The position numbers and the translations under genes are program-made. A stretch of 64,000 nt of DNA from Paenibacillus macerans (GTDB lineage: Bacteria > Bacillota > Bacilli > Paenibacillales > Paenibacillaceae). The stretch is from the NCBI RefSeq assembly GCF_023715465.1, contig NZ_JAMBOE010000005.1:310001-374000 (forward strand), in the 5' to 3' direction. Shown piece after piece: positions 8,293-18,097 of this stretch; position 1 is the first letter of the stretch; every line of letters begins with the position of its first letter. The notes beneath the pieces are model-generated. The model saw nothing but the letters and a program-made list of their open reading frames with translations, had not been told where the DNA came from and searched no databases.

Positions 8293-8702
8293 CTCGAGAT
8301 CACCATAGTCGCAGGTTCCACACCAACACGCTCGAGAACGCCATAGTCGCAGGTTGCACACCAACACGTTCGAGATCACCATAGTCGCAGGCCGCACACC
8401 AACACGTTCGAGATCACCATAGTCGCAGGCCGCACCAACACGCTCGAGATCACCATAGTCGCAGGTCACACCAACACGTTCAAGATCACCATAGTCGCAG
8501 GCCGCACACCAACACGTTCGAGATCACCATAGTCGCAGGTTGCACACCAACACGTTCGAGATCACCATAGTCGCAGGCCGCACCAACACGCTCGAGATCA
8601 CCATATTCGCAGGTCACACCAACACGTTCAAGATCACCATAGTCGCAGGCCGCACACCAACACGCTCGAGATCACCATAGTCGCAGGCCGCACACCAACA
8701 CG
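8293..8702. repeat. 11-unit minisatellite of 36/38-bp units
   Basis: Eleven head-to-tail units of (c/t)tcgagatcaccatagtcg followed by cagg, a variable 2-4 nt and ccacaccaacacg. Unit lengths in order are 38, 38, 38, 36, 36, 38, 38, 36, 36, 38 and 38. Units 4-6 and 8-10 are nearly identical in order, showing a higher-order repeat of 148 bp. There are no unique spacers and no cas genes, so it is not a CRISPR array. Confidence 0.9.
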
Positions 8703-9175
8703 CTTAAGTTCAAATAATACGCTACTTAAATAGCGGTAAATTATGGTCTTATTCCGCCAACGTTTGCCTACCATAAGAAATAGCGGAATAAAAAGACGTT
8801 ATTTGAGGGGCCGCCAGCAAAAACAGGTGCTTCATAGCCGATCCCACAAAAATAACGCCCAAAAATTCCGCTAACTTCCTGTTAACACGCAAAACTCTAT
8901 CAATAGCGCCCTTTTTTACCGCTAGCGGTGCGCCCGGGTTCGGCTAGCAGGGCGCCCGGGTTCGGCTAGCAGGGCGCCCGGGTTCGGCCGCAGGTCGCCA
9001 ACGCGGCCGCAGGTCGGTCCGTTCCAACGCGCCCGCGTTCAATGCTGCCTCGCACTGTCAGACGGCGAAAGTTTGTCCAAGCGCAGCACACGTTCTAACC
9101 CGCGCACCTACCGCACGGAACGCGCGCCAGTAAAAGGCGCGTTAGAAGCGCCCGGACCCAGCCTGCCGCCACTAC
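8703..9175. repeat. intergenic repeats, including three 22-bp units at 8930-8990
   Basis: No gene is seen. The stretch 8720-8925 contains AGCGGTAA / TTACCGCTA-type inverted motifs, also found at 25400-25620. At 8930-8990 a 22-bp unit, gcgcccgggttcggctagcagg, is repeated almost three times. A GC-rich inverted pair (AACGCGC / GGCGCGTT) lies at about 9118-9143, just after the murJ stop codon. Confidence 0.6.
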
Positions 9176-10810
9176 CTACTTCCCGACGGCGGTTTGGCCG
9201 CCGCGCTGCAGGCGCATGAGCGGGGACAGGATTTTCCGCAGCGGCTTCGGATAACCGGCCAGTTCGTCCTTGCGGACCACCCGCAGCAGGATCAGCATGA
9301 CCGGGTATAAAGCGACCACTGCCGCTCCGACGATACAGCAGGTCAGGAAGAAGGCGACCCGCGCCGGCATCAGCGCTTCCATTTGGATACCGGCCTGATT
9401 CAGACCGTAGCCCACGCCGGACAGCACGACCACCGTCGCCAGAAAGCCCAGCCAACGATCGCCCATCAGCGAGAAAGGAACAATCCGCTTCATCGCCCGT
9501 ACATTGAGCAGCGTAATGACCAGGAAACACAAACCCGTTGCCGTAACGATACCGTAAATCCCCCAAAATTGCGCGAGAATATAGCTCGCCGCCAGCTTCA
9601 CGACAACCCCGATCGCGACGTGAACCATCGATTGGTTCGCTTTGCCCACGCCGAGCAGAATCGAATTGCTGGTCATCATCGTAATTTGAAAAATCGTCGC
9701 AAACGTCAGCATAGCCACGATGCTGCTGCCATCCCGCGTACTGAACAGCAAACCGTTCACGGAATAAGCCGCCGAACCCAGCGCGACGATGATCGGCATG
9801 CCGGTCAGCACCGAGACCCGCATGGCCAGTGTAACCTGGCGCTGCAAATGCTCCTGGTCTTTCCGGGCGTATGCCGCGGAAATAATCGGCACCAGCGATT
9901 GGCTCAGCGCAATGGCCAAAATCGGCGGAATGCCGGCGATCATTTGCGCCCGATTGCCCAAAATCCCCAGGATATAGGTGGCTTGTCCGGAGCCGATCTG
10001 TCCGCTCAGCAGCGGCTTCAAAATCGAGTTGTCGATAAAATTGACGGCCGGAACCGCCAGCGCGGTCAGCACGATCGGAATCGACAATTTGAAAATTTCC
10101 GCATAGATCTGTTTAAACGGCAGCTTTTCCTCAGGCCCGGCATCCGCTGTCCGCTCCCCCCGGTCCTGCCGCAGCATTTTTACGCTGAAATACAACATGA
10201 CGAACAAAGCGGCGACGCCGCCAAGCACCGCGCCGAAAGTGGCGCCTGCCGCCACATCCTCACCCGAGAAACCCCAGTTGAACAGCAAAAAAGCCAAAAC
10301 AATGCCGGTTACGACCCGCACGATTTGTTCGATGACCTGCGAGACGCCGCCGGCGATCATAATGTTCCGCCCCTGCAAATAACCGCGGATGATCGCGATC
10401 AGCGGAAACAACAGCAGCGCCGGAGAAAGCGCCCGAATCGCCACCACCGATTCAGGAACGCCGGCAGCTTGCGCATAATAAGGCGCCATAGCAAACAACA
10501 GCGCAAACATGACCACGCCGGCGGCTGCGGCAAAGATCAGCGCGGCGTGATACACGCGGCGGGCCTCGTCGGGCCGGTTTAAGGCGTGCCGTTCGGAAAC
10601 CATTTTGCTTAACGTGCTGGGAATGCCGGCCGTGGCCAACGTCAGCAGCATAAAGTAGGCCGCGTTCGCCTGTGAATAGGAAGCATTCCCGACGTCGCCG
10701 AGAATGTGCTCCAGCGGCACGCGCTGAAACAATCCAAGCACCCTCGCGATCAGCGCCGCCCCCGCCAAAATCAAAGTGCCTTTAATAAACGATTCTTTTT
10801 TGGACAACAA
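9176..10810 (-). CDS. murJ: MurJ/YtgP-type lipid II flippase
   Basis: A 544-residue integral membrane protein of the MOP exporter superfamily with about 14 hydrophobic segments, the length of Bacillus YtgP. This family moves peptidoglycan precursor lipid II (or other lipid-linked oligosaccharides) across the cytoplasmic membrane. Family signs are the N-terminal block KGTLILAGAALIARVLG and the glycine/proline-rich segments (AGIPSTLSKMVSE, IRGYLQGRN). The TTG start at 10810 has AAGGA just upstream; a second TTG follows in frame. An alternative is a SpoVB-like stage V sporulation flippase, which has similar size and sequence. It stands alone, with 103 bp to the DUF456 gene. Confidence 0.82.
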   Translation of the reverse strand: MLSKKESFIKGTLILAGAALIARVLGLFQRVPLEHILGDVGNASYSQANAAYFMLLTLATAGIPSTLSKMVSERHALNRPDEARRVYHAALIFAAAAGVVMFALLFAMAPYYAQAAGVPESVVAIRALSPALLLFPLIAIIRGYLQGRNIMIAGGVSQVIEQIVRVVTGIVLAFLLFNWGFSGEDVAAGATFGAVLGGVAALFVMLYFSVKMLRQDRGERTADAGPEEKLPFKQIYAEIFKLSIPIVLTALAVPAVNFIDNSILKPLLSGQIGSGQATYILGILGNRAQMIAGIPPILAIALSQSLVPIISAAYARKDQEHLQRQVTLAMRVSVLTGMPIIVALGSAAYSVNGLLFSTRDGSSIVAMLTFATIFQITMMTSNSILLGVGKANQSMVHVAIGVVVKLAASYILAQFWGIYGIVTATGLCFLVITLLNVRAMKRIVPFSLMGDRWLGFLATVVVLSGVGYGLNQAGIQMEALMPARVAFFLTCCIVGAAVVALYPVMLILLRVVRKDELAGYPKPLRKILSPLMRLQRGGQTAVGK

Positions 10811-10913
10811 CGATTCCTTCTTTCGCTTTCGCTACCCTGAATAAGTCCATTTCTGCGATGATTATAACGCTCTAAGAGCAAGAGCCTGGCACCGGCCTAT
10901 CCGCCGCGCAAAG

Positions 10914-11408
10914 CTAAGCCGCTATGATCCAGATAATAAACGCGACAATCATGACCAGCTGCAAAATCACCTTGACGACGATGCTGCTAAACAGACCCAC
11001 GACCGAGCCGATCCCAACTTTAAACGCCTTGGAAAGCGACTCGCCGCGGATAATCTCCCCGAGCATCGCTCCGAGCAGCGGCCCGATCACAAGCCCAAAC
11101 GCCGGAATGACAAACGGTCCGATGATGATGCCGATCGTGCTGAGCCAGACGGACAGCTTGCTGCCGCCGAATTTTTTCACGCCCCAGGCTCCAACCGCAT
11201 AGTCCGCGACCAGCAGCACCACGACGATCAACGTCTGCACGATCCAGAAAAGCGGCCCAAACGGCTCGAAGGAGAAAAACCAGCCGTACACAAAAAAGGC
11301 GAAATAGATGGCAACTACGCCGGGAAGCACGGGATATACCGTCCCCGCCATACCGATGGCAAACAGCAATATCACCAAAATCCATCCGAGCACGGTCATG
11401 ATCATCAC
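10914..11408 (-). CDS. DUF456 membrane protein
   Basis: A 164-residue, very hydrophobic protein with about five predicted membrane helices. It contains the glycine-rich block IGPFVIPAFGLVIGPLLGA typical of DUF456 proteins, which have no established function. The first codon is GTG at 11408; ATG codons follow within four positions, so the exact start is uncertain. It begins 7 bp after the HAD phosphatase gene and is almost certainly co-transcribed with it. Confidence 0.85.
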   Translation of the reverse strand: MMIMTVLGWILVILLFAIGMAGTVYPVLPGVVAIYFAFFVYGWFFSFEPFGPLFWIVQTLIVVVLLVADYAVGAWGVKKFGGSKLSVWLSTIGIIIGPFVIPAFGLVIGPLLGAMLGEIIRGESLSKAFKVGIGSVVGLFSSIVVKVILQLVMIVAFIIWIIAA

Positions 11409-11415
11409 GACAACT

Positions 11416-12159
11416 TCACTCTCCCGTTAAAATAAAATCGCGGATAATCAGCGCGATGCCGTCCTCATTGTTGGTGGCCGTTACCACGTCCGCCTTGGCC
11501 TTTACGGCTTCCTGGGCGTTGCCCATGGCGACGCCGAGCCCGGCCGCTTCGATCGCGGCGAGGTCGTTCAGACTGTCCCCAACCGCCACGGCTTCGGACA
11601 GATCGAGTCCAAACCAATCGCAGACAGTGCGAATGCCGCTCGCCTTGCTGATCCCCGCGGGATTGATCTCCAAATTGTACGGCGACGAATTGGTGACTTC
11701 CAGACCGCCCAGCTCCTGAAGCTGCCGTTTGATATCCTGCCGCACCTCATCGTCCTTGGTAAAATAACCGAATTTCATCCACTGATTGCGCTCCAGCACC
11801 TCAGGGACCCAATTCGTTTCATTGTAGCTGCCTTCCACCGAGTAGGCCCAGAACCATACCTTCTTTTCCTCAGCAATGGCGTGCATCCCGGCAACAAGCG
11901 ACCGGTCAAGCAATACCCGGCTGTGCAGCTCTTTCGGCGTTCTCCATATTTCGCTCCCGTTTACGGTGATCATCGGCGTGCCTAGATCAAGTTGCTCCCC
12001 GTACGCGATCGCCTCATGATATCCCCGCCCCGTCGACAGGCAGACATGCACCCCGGCGGCTGCCGCCTTGCGAATCCATTTTTCCGTTTCCGGCGTAATT
12101 TGCTGCTCATCGTTCAACAACGTTCCGTCCATATCGAGCGCCAACAATTTGTACTTCAA
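11416..12159 (-). CDS. Cof-type HAD-IIB phosphatase
   Basis: A 247-residue cytosolic HAD-superfamily hydrolase. Motif I is DMDGTLLN near residue 9 (catalytic D9, D11), motif II is STGR (about 42), a lysine lies in the middle region, and motif IV is GDSLND (about 192). The cap is of the IIB alpha/beta type. Members dephosphorylate sugar phosphates, FMN precursors or other small metabolites; the substrate cannot be read here. The TTG start at 12159 follows GGGAGGAG at 7 nt. It forms an operon with the DUF456 gene. Confidence 0.9.
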   Translation of the reverse strand: MKYKLLALDMDGTLLNDEQQITPETEKWIRKAAAAGVHVCLSTGRGYHEAIAYGEQLDLGTPMITVNGSEIWRTPKELHSRVLLDRSLVAGMHAIAEEKKVWFWAYSVEGSYNETNWVPEVLERNQWMKFGYFTKDDEVRQDIKRQLQELGGLEVTNSSPYNLEINPAGISKASGIRTVCDWFGLDLSEAVAVGDSLNDLAAIEAAGLGVAMGNAQEAVKAKADVVTATNNEDGIALIIRDFILTGE

Positions 12160-12248
12160 AAAAAAGCTCCTCCCATCTTCGGGTCATCCTATAATAGCAC
12201 ACCGCCATTTTACCATAATCCCGTAATCCCAACAAAGCTTCGGCAAAA

Positions 12249-12290
12249 GCAGGCTGGCTGACCGGAGACTCCCCGGTCCCAGCTTGCGAG
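12249..12290 (-). terminator. probable terminator after the RQC-minor gene
   Basis: On the minus strand GCTGGGACCGG (12283-12273) pairs with CCGGTCAGCCAGC (12265-12253), followed by a short ctgctttt stretch. The hairpin is strong but the T-run is modest. Confidence 0.45.
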
Positions 12291-12300
12291 CCGTTATGCA

Positions 12301-13086
12301 TCATATCCAGCCATCAAAATCAAAGAGTCTTGAGAGATTGCGCTCCTTCCGGCATTCCCGGCATCTTTTGGGCGGATCCCACCCTCTCATGCGGAAACTG
12401 TCCTGCTCTTCGACCGTCCAGTCAAAACGCGCACCGCAGTCCCGACATTTCAATCGTTCGCTCTTCCGTTCCCCGATAATCGACCGGGCGCCCACCCCTG
12501 CATCCACCGGCGCGCCTTCCAGCACAAGCGGTTGGCTTTTCCCTTGCTGCAGGTGGACGATAACTTGGCCAATGGCATGCCGCACCTTCCTGTAATCCAC
12601 AAGCTCCCACTGTTTCAGCAAAGGAATGTAGCGGGCATCCCGCGAATTCGCGATTTTTTGCAAAAACAGCAAGATCATGATCCTGTCGCGGTCCTTGAGG
12701 TAGGTCATATCCACGACGGGAATCCCAGCTTCCACCCAAGCCTTCCACTGCGACAGCAGCAGGTCCGCCAACTGCTCCCGCTGGATTTCCCACCCCCGCT
12801 CCGTAAACACCAGCACCGGCATTTCGCCAACCCAACTGAATGCCAGAAAATCGTTTTTAATCATCCAGTCTACGCGCTCGGTGATGTTCGCGATCGTCAG
12901 CTGCCGATAATATCCGTATGCTATACTATCGTTCAGCCCTAGCGCCAACAGTTTTTTGTCGCGGGAACCTTTCAATATTTTGGCCAGCATCGTTCTTCCC
13001 GCGCGCCCGGCGATGCTGTCGGCGGCATGAAGTATGTAACGAACTTCCTCTTCCGTCAACACGAGTTTATCGGATGTATCGCTCAT
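12301..13086 (-). CDS. RQC-minor-type DNA-binding protein with C-terminal zinc ribbon
   Basis: A protein of about 261 residues. The N-terminal 120 residues resemble the winged-helix RQC domain found alone in the RQC-minor family: RAGRTMLAKILKGSRDKK, LGLNDSIAYGYYR and a FTERGWEI end. The C-terminus has two CxxC knuckles (CRDCG and CRECRKERN), separated by about 24 residues with a WDPPKRC core, a treble-clef zinc ribbon. The function is unknown; nucleic-acid binding is inferred from the RQC fold. The frame opens at 13107, but the ATG at 13086 has a better ribosome binding site (GGGAAGGGAAG) and is preferred. It stands alone between two terminators. Confidence 0.72.
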   Translation of the reverse strand: MSDTSDKLVLTEEEVRYILHAADSIAGRAGRTMLAKILKGSRDKKLLALGLNDSIAYGYYRQLTIANITERVDWMIKNDFLAFSWVGEMPVLVFTERGWEIQREQLADLLLSQWKAWVEAGIPVVDMTYLKDRDRIMILLFLQKIANSRDARYIPLLKQWELVDYRKVRHAIGQVIVHLQQGKSQPLVLEGAPVDAGVGARSIIGERKSERLKCRDCGARFDWTVEEQDSFRMRGWDPPKRCRECRKERNLSRLFDFDGWI

Positions 13087-13164
13087 TTTCTTCCCTTCCC
13101 GTTCCATTTCTTCTGAACTCTACTTTCTATAATATAAGCTATATCATTACTCGCAAATATCCAA

Positions 13165-13216
13165 ACAAAAAAAGAGCTCCCAAGCGGAAGAAACCTTCTC
13201 CGCTATTCGGGAGCCC
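13165..13216 (-). terminator. terminator of the fructan operon
   Basis: On the minus strand the arms GGGCTCCC and GGGAGCTC, with an inner AGCGGA/TCCGCT pair, form a long stem followed by seven T residues. It lies about 40 bp after the stop codon of the secreted GH32 gene. Confidence 0.9.
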
Positions 13217-13255
13217 TTAAACGATCCGGGCGCGGCAGCTAAAAATCCAGGAGCA

Positions 13256-16200
13256 TCACGGCGCGCCGGTATCCGCCATTTGCCATTTTTGCCGGTCCAG
13301 CGCCGGATCCGGTTCGTTCAAGTATAGGGAGCCGCCGTCCGCCGAAGCTTCAAGCGCTTGCCGAGTATGAAGCGACAGAATCGTTGTTGTGCCGTCGCCA
13401 TTGTCGCGAAGCAGCCAGCGTTGATTGTCGTAGCCGAGATAATCGTACAGCTGGAGTTTGTTTTGGCCCGTATCGAGGTCCAAAGCTTTGCCTCCCGCGG
13501 CGGTGCGGATCGAATAGGAGCCCGACTCGTCTCCGGTCGGCACCAAAACCCAAGTCTGGGAGAACGCCTCCCCGTCCCCGGCTGGGAGCAGCGCGACCGG
13601 CTCGCCGTTTTCCGCTTTGGCGGCGTACAGCGACGCGTTCGTACCGGCGTTGACGAAGCTCGTCTTCCGCAGCTCGGCTTGCTCCATCCGGCTGGCGTTG
13701 ACGTTTTGATAATACGCCGCGCCGCCGAAGACGTGAACGCCGAAATGCCCTTCCGCAAACGTTCCATCGGTAATGTCAATGATTTGGACGCCATCCACGG
13801 AAATGCGGATGCGCGGCCCGTCCGCTTCGATGACAATGGCGTATTTCTTTCCCGGCTGGATGAATGCCGGCACTTTCGCCAGCACCTGGCGTTCAGCAAA
13901 TGCGCCATCGATTTTGTAAAACAAGCGGAAGGCTTTCATATTCGGATCGATATTAAAATAGTACCCGCTGCGCCCGTCCCGGCTGGCCCGGAACAGGATA
14001 GAGCCCGCCCCGCCCGTTTCGGCCAACGTCATTTCGGCCTCATACACAAAATCGCCGGCCGTCTCCTCCGCCACATCATTGGCATCGCTCCCGTAACTGC
14101 CGCGGATGCCCTGCTCCGTCGCCACCCAGGCGGAGGCCGGCACGTCGGGCGTCCAACCGGTTAGATTCGTATGGAACTCTCCGGCAAACACCTTCACCGG
14201 AACGCTGACCGATGTTTTCCCGTTTGGGGTGGAGGCGGTAACCACCGCCTCACCTTGGCCGGCCGCACGAATCACCGCCTGCTGCTGATCGGACGAGGCG
14301 ATGGCCACGACTAGCGGATCGCTCGACTCCCAGCGAATCGGCTGACTTCGGTTGACGTCCGTACCGCCGCTGCGCCCGCCTTTCGCGCCGCCGCTCACCG
14401 CAGCGTACAAGGTCCGGGTGTCCCCCAGCCCCAATTCGCGCGGACTCGTATCCATAACGATGGAGGTTTGGCTCCCCACCGCCTCGTTCCATACGTTTGT
14501 TAGGGCGTGCACTTTCAAGGAAAGCACGTTCACCTCTCCGCCTACAGTGAAAAAGCTCATTTCGCGGTGTGCAGGATCGGGAAAAATCACTTCCGAAAGC
14601 ACCGCGCGGCCGTCCCCTCCGAATACTTCCAGCGAGGAATCGTCCACGAAAATCCGCAGCTTCATGCGCCGGTTGTCCGGCTGAAGCGGCGCCTGATGAA
14701 GCGTGGTGAACCGGTCGGAGAAGCCGGTGTCGCCGGAAAGAGAGCGATCCACATACATCTCGTTCTCTTTTGTTTTGTAGCCGACGACCGTCCGCTTGCC
14801 GTTCCCCTCGCGGAGGCGGAAACCGAATTCGCTCACGCGGCTGGCCTGAGGAATTTCAATTTCGGCTTCAATTTCATAGGCGCCGGAGGATACGCCTTTC
14901 AGCAGATTCGCCCTATCCGGTTGAACGCGGCGGTCCGACGCCGCAAACAGCAGCTGGCCGCGCAGCGATTCCAGCTCGCGGATCGGCGTCTGCGCCAGGC
15001 TGATTCCCTCGTTCGTCTTGTGCAGCGTTAACTCGCGCGGAATGCTTAGAACCCCCTTCCAACCCTCGGTCGGAAAAGCAAACGGGTAATCCCAGTTTGT
15101 CATCCAGGCCAGCATCACCCTGCGTCCGTCCGGCATACCGGCAAAAGACATAGAGGCGTAGAACTCTTTTCCGTAATCGGTTGTCAGCACCTTGCCGGCA
15201 GGGTTGTCGTTAACGAACTTGCCCTCCGGAGTAAGCTCCCCGACAAAATACTCCGCCGCCGAGCCCTTGGTATTCGGATTGGCGCCCGTACTGATCATGA
15301 GCACCCATTTTTTCTCGCCCACGTCATCGTCCACGGCCAGTTGGAACAAATCGGGGCACTCCCACACGCCGCCGCGGACATAAGCCCCGTATCCGAAATT
15401 GTCGGTCAGCTTCCAGTCGATCAGGTTGATCGAAGTGAAAAAGCGGATATGGTCGCCGCCGGACACAACCATAACCCAGCGGTTATGCTCTTCGTCCCGC
15501 ACGACCTTGGGATCGCGAAAATCCCAGCTTCCCGGATCGTCCCCCTGCTTGCCCGGATTTTCGACCACGATCGGGCGCTCTGTGGCGTATTCCCAGGTGC
15601 GGCCGCGGTCCTTGCTGTACGCCAGCCCGATGCGCTGGTTGCCGTTTGGGCTGTCCGGGTTATAGGAAGTATAATAAGCGATCAGGCCTTTTCCCCCGGA
15701 ATCCGTGAACAAGCCGGAGGCATTATGGAGATCGGCGACGGCCGAACCCGACCAGACATGTCCCCAATCGTTCCAGGGCAAGGCGATGGGCAACCGCTTC
15801 CAATGAACCAGATCGGTACTGACCGCGTGGGCCCAGGTTCCGCCGTCCTGATGAAACAGATGGTATTCCCCTTCGTAAAAGACCAACCCGTTCGGATCGC
15901 TTGCCGACCCGCGTGCAGGTGAATAATGATAGTCGGGGCGGTATTTTTCCGTATAATAATCGTTGGCCGCGGTCAAATAGACGTCCTGAAAATACGCCGC
16001 TCCCCCGGATACCGCAAATCCCGCGTGACCGTCCGCATAGCTGTCGTCGACGGTATCGACCGCCGGTTCGGCGTATCCGTCCACATATACCTGGATCAGG
16101 TTCCCAAGCGCATGGATTTCCAGATGGTGCCTTGCTTTGGCAGCCGACGGGTAAGCACGTTCCGAAACCGCGATGACGCGGCCGTCCGCTTTTCTCAGCT

Positions 16201-17086
16201 CCGCCCAAACCTGGCCGCCGTCTTTTCGCAAAGCCGCCTCGTAGCCGTCCGTCCCCTGCCCGTTCGCTCTGAACCGCAAACCGGTATCCCCATGATCCGC
16301 GGCAAAAGACACGTTTCCTTCCAGCACGAGATCCTGCTCATAGCCCTCATAAATCCGCAGTGCCCGCCGGGTACCGTCCGCCGTTCCCAGTTCCCCCCGC
16401 AGGTCCGGCTGCCAGGCTCCCGAGCTCGCGATCGCCGCGCCTAAATTGCTGTTCAGTTCGCTGATCTTCACGTTCTGAAACAGCGCAGAGCCATCCCAAA
16501 CGTTCAGGCCCAAATACCCGGAAGCGTAAGCCCCGTCATGGACGTCGATCAGCGGTTTATAACGGTCCCCCCAAAATACCTGGAGCCGAGTTCCTTCAGC
16601 TTTGACTTTCAGATGATAGATTTCCTCTTCGGCCAAATCGACCCGCCGTTCTTCCCGCAGCTTGCCTTCTCCGCTCGCGTCCTTCAGCCGGATCAGCCCC
16701 GCATTCGGCACGAGTTGGAGCATGTAGGAGGACCAGCCGTCCTCATTGGAGCGGAATACCAACGTGGCGTCCGCCTGCCTCTCCGTCACCATGACGTCGG
16801 CTTCATAGATAAAATCGGCCGCCCGCGTCTCCGCGAGAGCCATGACGTTCTCCCTCGGCTCCGAGACGAGCAGAAGCCCCTGCTCCGCCGTCTCCATTCG
16901 GCCTTTTCCTTCGATTCGCCAGCCGGTCAAATTCGCCGCAAAGTTGGTTGCGCTTTCAAAAATGGTGTTAGCCCCCTTTCCCGTTTCCGTCTCCGCGCCT
17001 GCCGCCCGGACCGTTCCAGCATCAAACCCGGCAAAAATAAGCGCGGAGGACAAAAGAATGGATAATACGGATTTGCCTTTGCCCAT
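13256..17086 (-). CDS. secreted multimodular GH32 fructanase (levanase/inulinase type)
   Basis: A protein of about 1276 residues that degrades fructan outside the cell. A signal peptide spans residues 1-30 (SVLSILLSSALIFAG ... VRAAG). Two CBM66/laminin-G-like beta-sandwich modules follow (about 40-215 and 215-375, each ending in a YFQDV/LFQNV-type motif). The GH32 five-bladed catalytic module has nucleophile D397 in SDPNG, D525 in FRDPK and acid/base E576 in WECPD. A GH32 C-terminal sandwich, a Big_2-like domain (about 905-970), a third CBM66-like module and a ricin-B-type lectin tail (QxW repeats) complete it. An open frame extends to 17161, but the ATG at 17086 has GAGGG at 6 nt and starts the signal peptide. 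It is the last gene of the fructan operon. Levan versus inulin preference is not readable. Confidence 0.9.
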   Translation of the reverse strand: MGKGKSVLSILLSSALIFAGFDAGTVRAAGAETETGKGANTIFESATNFAANLTGWRIEGKGRMETAEQGLLLVSEPRENVMALAETRAADFIYEADVMVTERQADATLVFRSNEDGWSSYMLQLVPNAGLIRLKDASGEGKLREERRVDLAEEEIYHLKVKAEGTRLQVFWGDRYKPLIDVHDGAYASGYLGLNVWDGSALFQNVKISELNSNLGAAIASSGAWQPDLRGELGTADGTRRALRIYEGYEQDLVLEGNVSFAADHGDTGLRFRANGQGTDGYEAALRKDGGQVWAELRKADGRVIAVSERAYPSAAKARHHLEIHALGNLIQVYVDGYAEPAVDTVDDSYADGHAGFAVSGGAAYFQDVYLTAANDYYTEKYRPDYHYSPARGSASDPNGLVFYEGEYHLFHQDGGTWAHAVSTDLVHWKRLPIALPWNDWGHVWSGSAVADLHNASGLFTDSGGKGLIAYYTSYNPDSPNGNQRIGLAYSKDRGRTWEYATERPIVVENPGKQGDDPGSWDFRDPKVVRDEEHNRWVMVVSGGDHIRFFTSINLIDWKLTDNFGYGAYVRGGVWECPDLFQLAVDDDVGEKKWVLMISTGANPNTKGSAAEYFVGELTPEGKFVNDNPAGKVLTTDYGKEFYASMSFAGMPDGRRVMLAWMTNWDYPFAFPTEGWKGVLSIPRELTLHKTNEGISLAQTPIRELESLRGQLLFAASDRRVQPDRANLLKGVSSGAYEIEAEIEIPQASRVSEFGFRLREGNGKRTVVGYKTKENEMYVDRSLSGDTGFSDRFTTLHQAPLQPDNRRMKLRIFVDDSSLEVFGGDGRAVLSEVIFPDPAHREMSFFTVGGEVNVLSLKVHALTNVWNEAVGSQTSIVMDTSPRELGLGDTRTLYAAVSGGAKGGRSGGTDVNRSQPIRWESSDPLVVAIASSDQQQAVIRAAGQGEAVVTASTPNGKTSVSVPVKVFAGEFHTNLTGWTPDVPASAWVATEQGIRGSYGSDANDVAEETAGDFVYEAEMTLAETGGAGSILFRASRDGRSGYYFNIDPNMKAFRLFYKIDGAFAERQVLAKVPAFIQPGKKYAIVIEADGPRIRISVDGVQIIDITDGTFAEGHFGVHVFGGAAYYQNVNASRMEQAELRKTSFVNAGTNASLYAAKAENGEPVALLPAGDGEAFSQTWVLVPTGDESGSYSIRTAAGGKALDLDTGQNKLQLYDYLGYDNQRWLLRDNGDGTTTILSLHTRQALEASADGGSLYLNEPDPALDRQKWQMADTGAP

Positions 17087-17206
17087 GATACACCCTCTTT
17101 TCCTGTGAGAGATACAAACATGTTTTGGCTTCCGGCGCAGGAGGCCATGGATCATAGCCACTGCCTCCCTCCGGCACGCTCTCTTCGCCGCTTTCTTCGC
17201 TTTCGC

Positions 17207-18097
17207 TTAAGAAGAATGAAGCCGCCCGGTTAACGCCTTCAGCCCCAATGCCAAAGCGCCGTAAAGCCCCGCTTGCTGCCCGAGGCCAGGAGGCACGATA
17301 TACTCCTCCATACGCTCCAAAATCTCGCCGGCGTTGACGTATCCGTTCAGGTTCCGGCGCACCGCCTCCCGGATCAGCGGGAACAGTTGGGGCTGCTGCA
17401 TGACCCCGCCTCCCAGGATGACCTTTTCCGGCGAGGTCAGAAGCACCGCCCCTGTAATCGACTGGGCAAGATAAAACGCCTCGATTTCCCAAGCGGGATG
17501 ATTCCCTGGCAGCTCATGCCCTTTGAATTTCCAGCGGGCTTCAAGCGCCGGCCCCGACGCCATGCCTTCCAGACAATCGCCGTGATACGGGCAGCGGCCC
17601 GCAAAATCATCGTCCGGGTGCCGCTTTACCGGCACATGGCCGCCTTCCGGGTGAACCAGCCCGTGCACCAGCCGCCCTTCCAAATAAACGCCGATCCCGA
17701 CGCCCGTTCCCACCGTATAATACAGGCAGCTGTTCAGGCCTTGCGCGCCCCCCCATACCGCTTCCCCCAGCGCGGCTGCGTTCACGTCGGTATCCCAGCC
17801 CAGGGGCACGGGAATTTCGCGGCGCAGCGTGCCGAGGAAATCGAACCGGCTCCAGCCGGGTTTCGGCGTTGTCGTCACATATCCGTAGGTGGGGCTATCT
17901 TGCCGAAGGTCAATGGGGCCAAATGAACCGACCCCGATCGCCTCCACCCGTTTGTCCTTCAAATAAGCAATCGCTTTGCCAAGCGTGGTCCCCGGACTTT
18001 CCGTCGGAAAGCTGATGTTGTCCTCAATCACGCCGTGCTCATCGCCGATGCCGCAGACGAATTTCGTCCCGCCGGCCTCAATCGCTCCTATGCGCAT
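17207..18097 (-). CDS. scrK: ROK-family fructokinase
   Basis: A 296-residue cytosolic sugar kinase of the ROK family. It has the N-terminal phosphate-binding block GAIEAGGTKFVCG, the GTGVGIGV motif and the zinc site (a histidine in EGGHVP followed by CPYHGDC), which marks the fructokinase branch. It should phosphorylate the fructose released by the operon's GH32 enzymes. It lies between the two GH32 genes: 478 bp after the cytosolic one and 120 bp before the secreted one. The symbol is given by family role; a mannokinase side activity is common. Confidence 0.87.
   Translation of the reverse strand: MRIGAIEAGGTKFVCGIGDEHGVIEDNISFPTESPGTTLGKAIAYLKDKRVEAIGVGSFGPIDLRQDSPTYGYVTTTPKPGWSRFDFLGTLRREIPVPLGWDTDVNAAALGEAVWGGAQGLNSCLYYTVGTGVGIGVYLEGRLVHGLVHPEGGHVPVKRHPDDDFAGRCPYHGDCLEGMASGPALEARWKFKGHELPGNHPAWEIEAFYLAQSITGAVLLTSPEKVILGGGVMQQPQLFPLIREAVRRNLNGYVNAGEILERMEEYIVPPGLGQQAGLYGALALGLKALTGRLHSS

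Noticed and set aside
8164..8469. Minus-strand frame encoding repeated CDYGDLERVG units
   Set aside because: It is only the translation of the 36/38-bp minisatellite. The 38-bp units break the frame and there is no ribosome binding site.
8293..8702. Possible CRISPR array
   Set aside because: Units follow each other without unique spacers of constant length, and there are no cas genes in the window.
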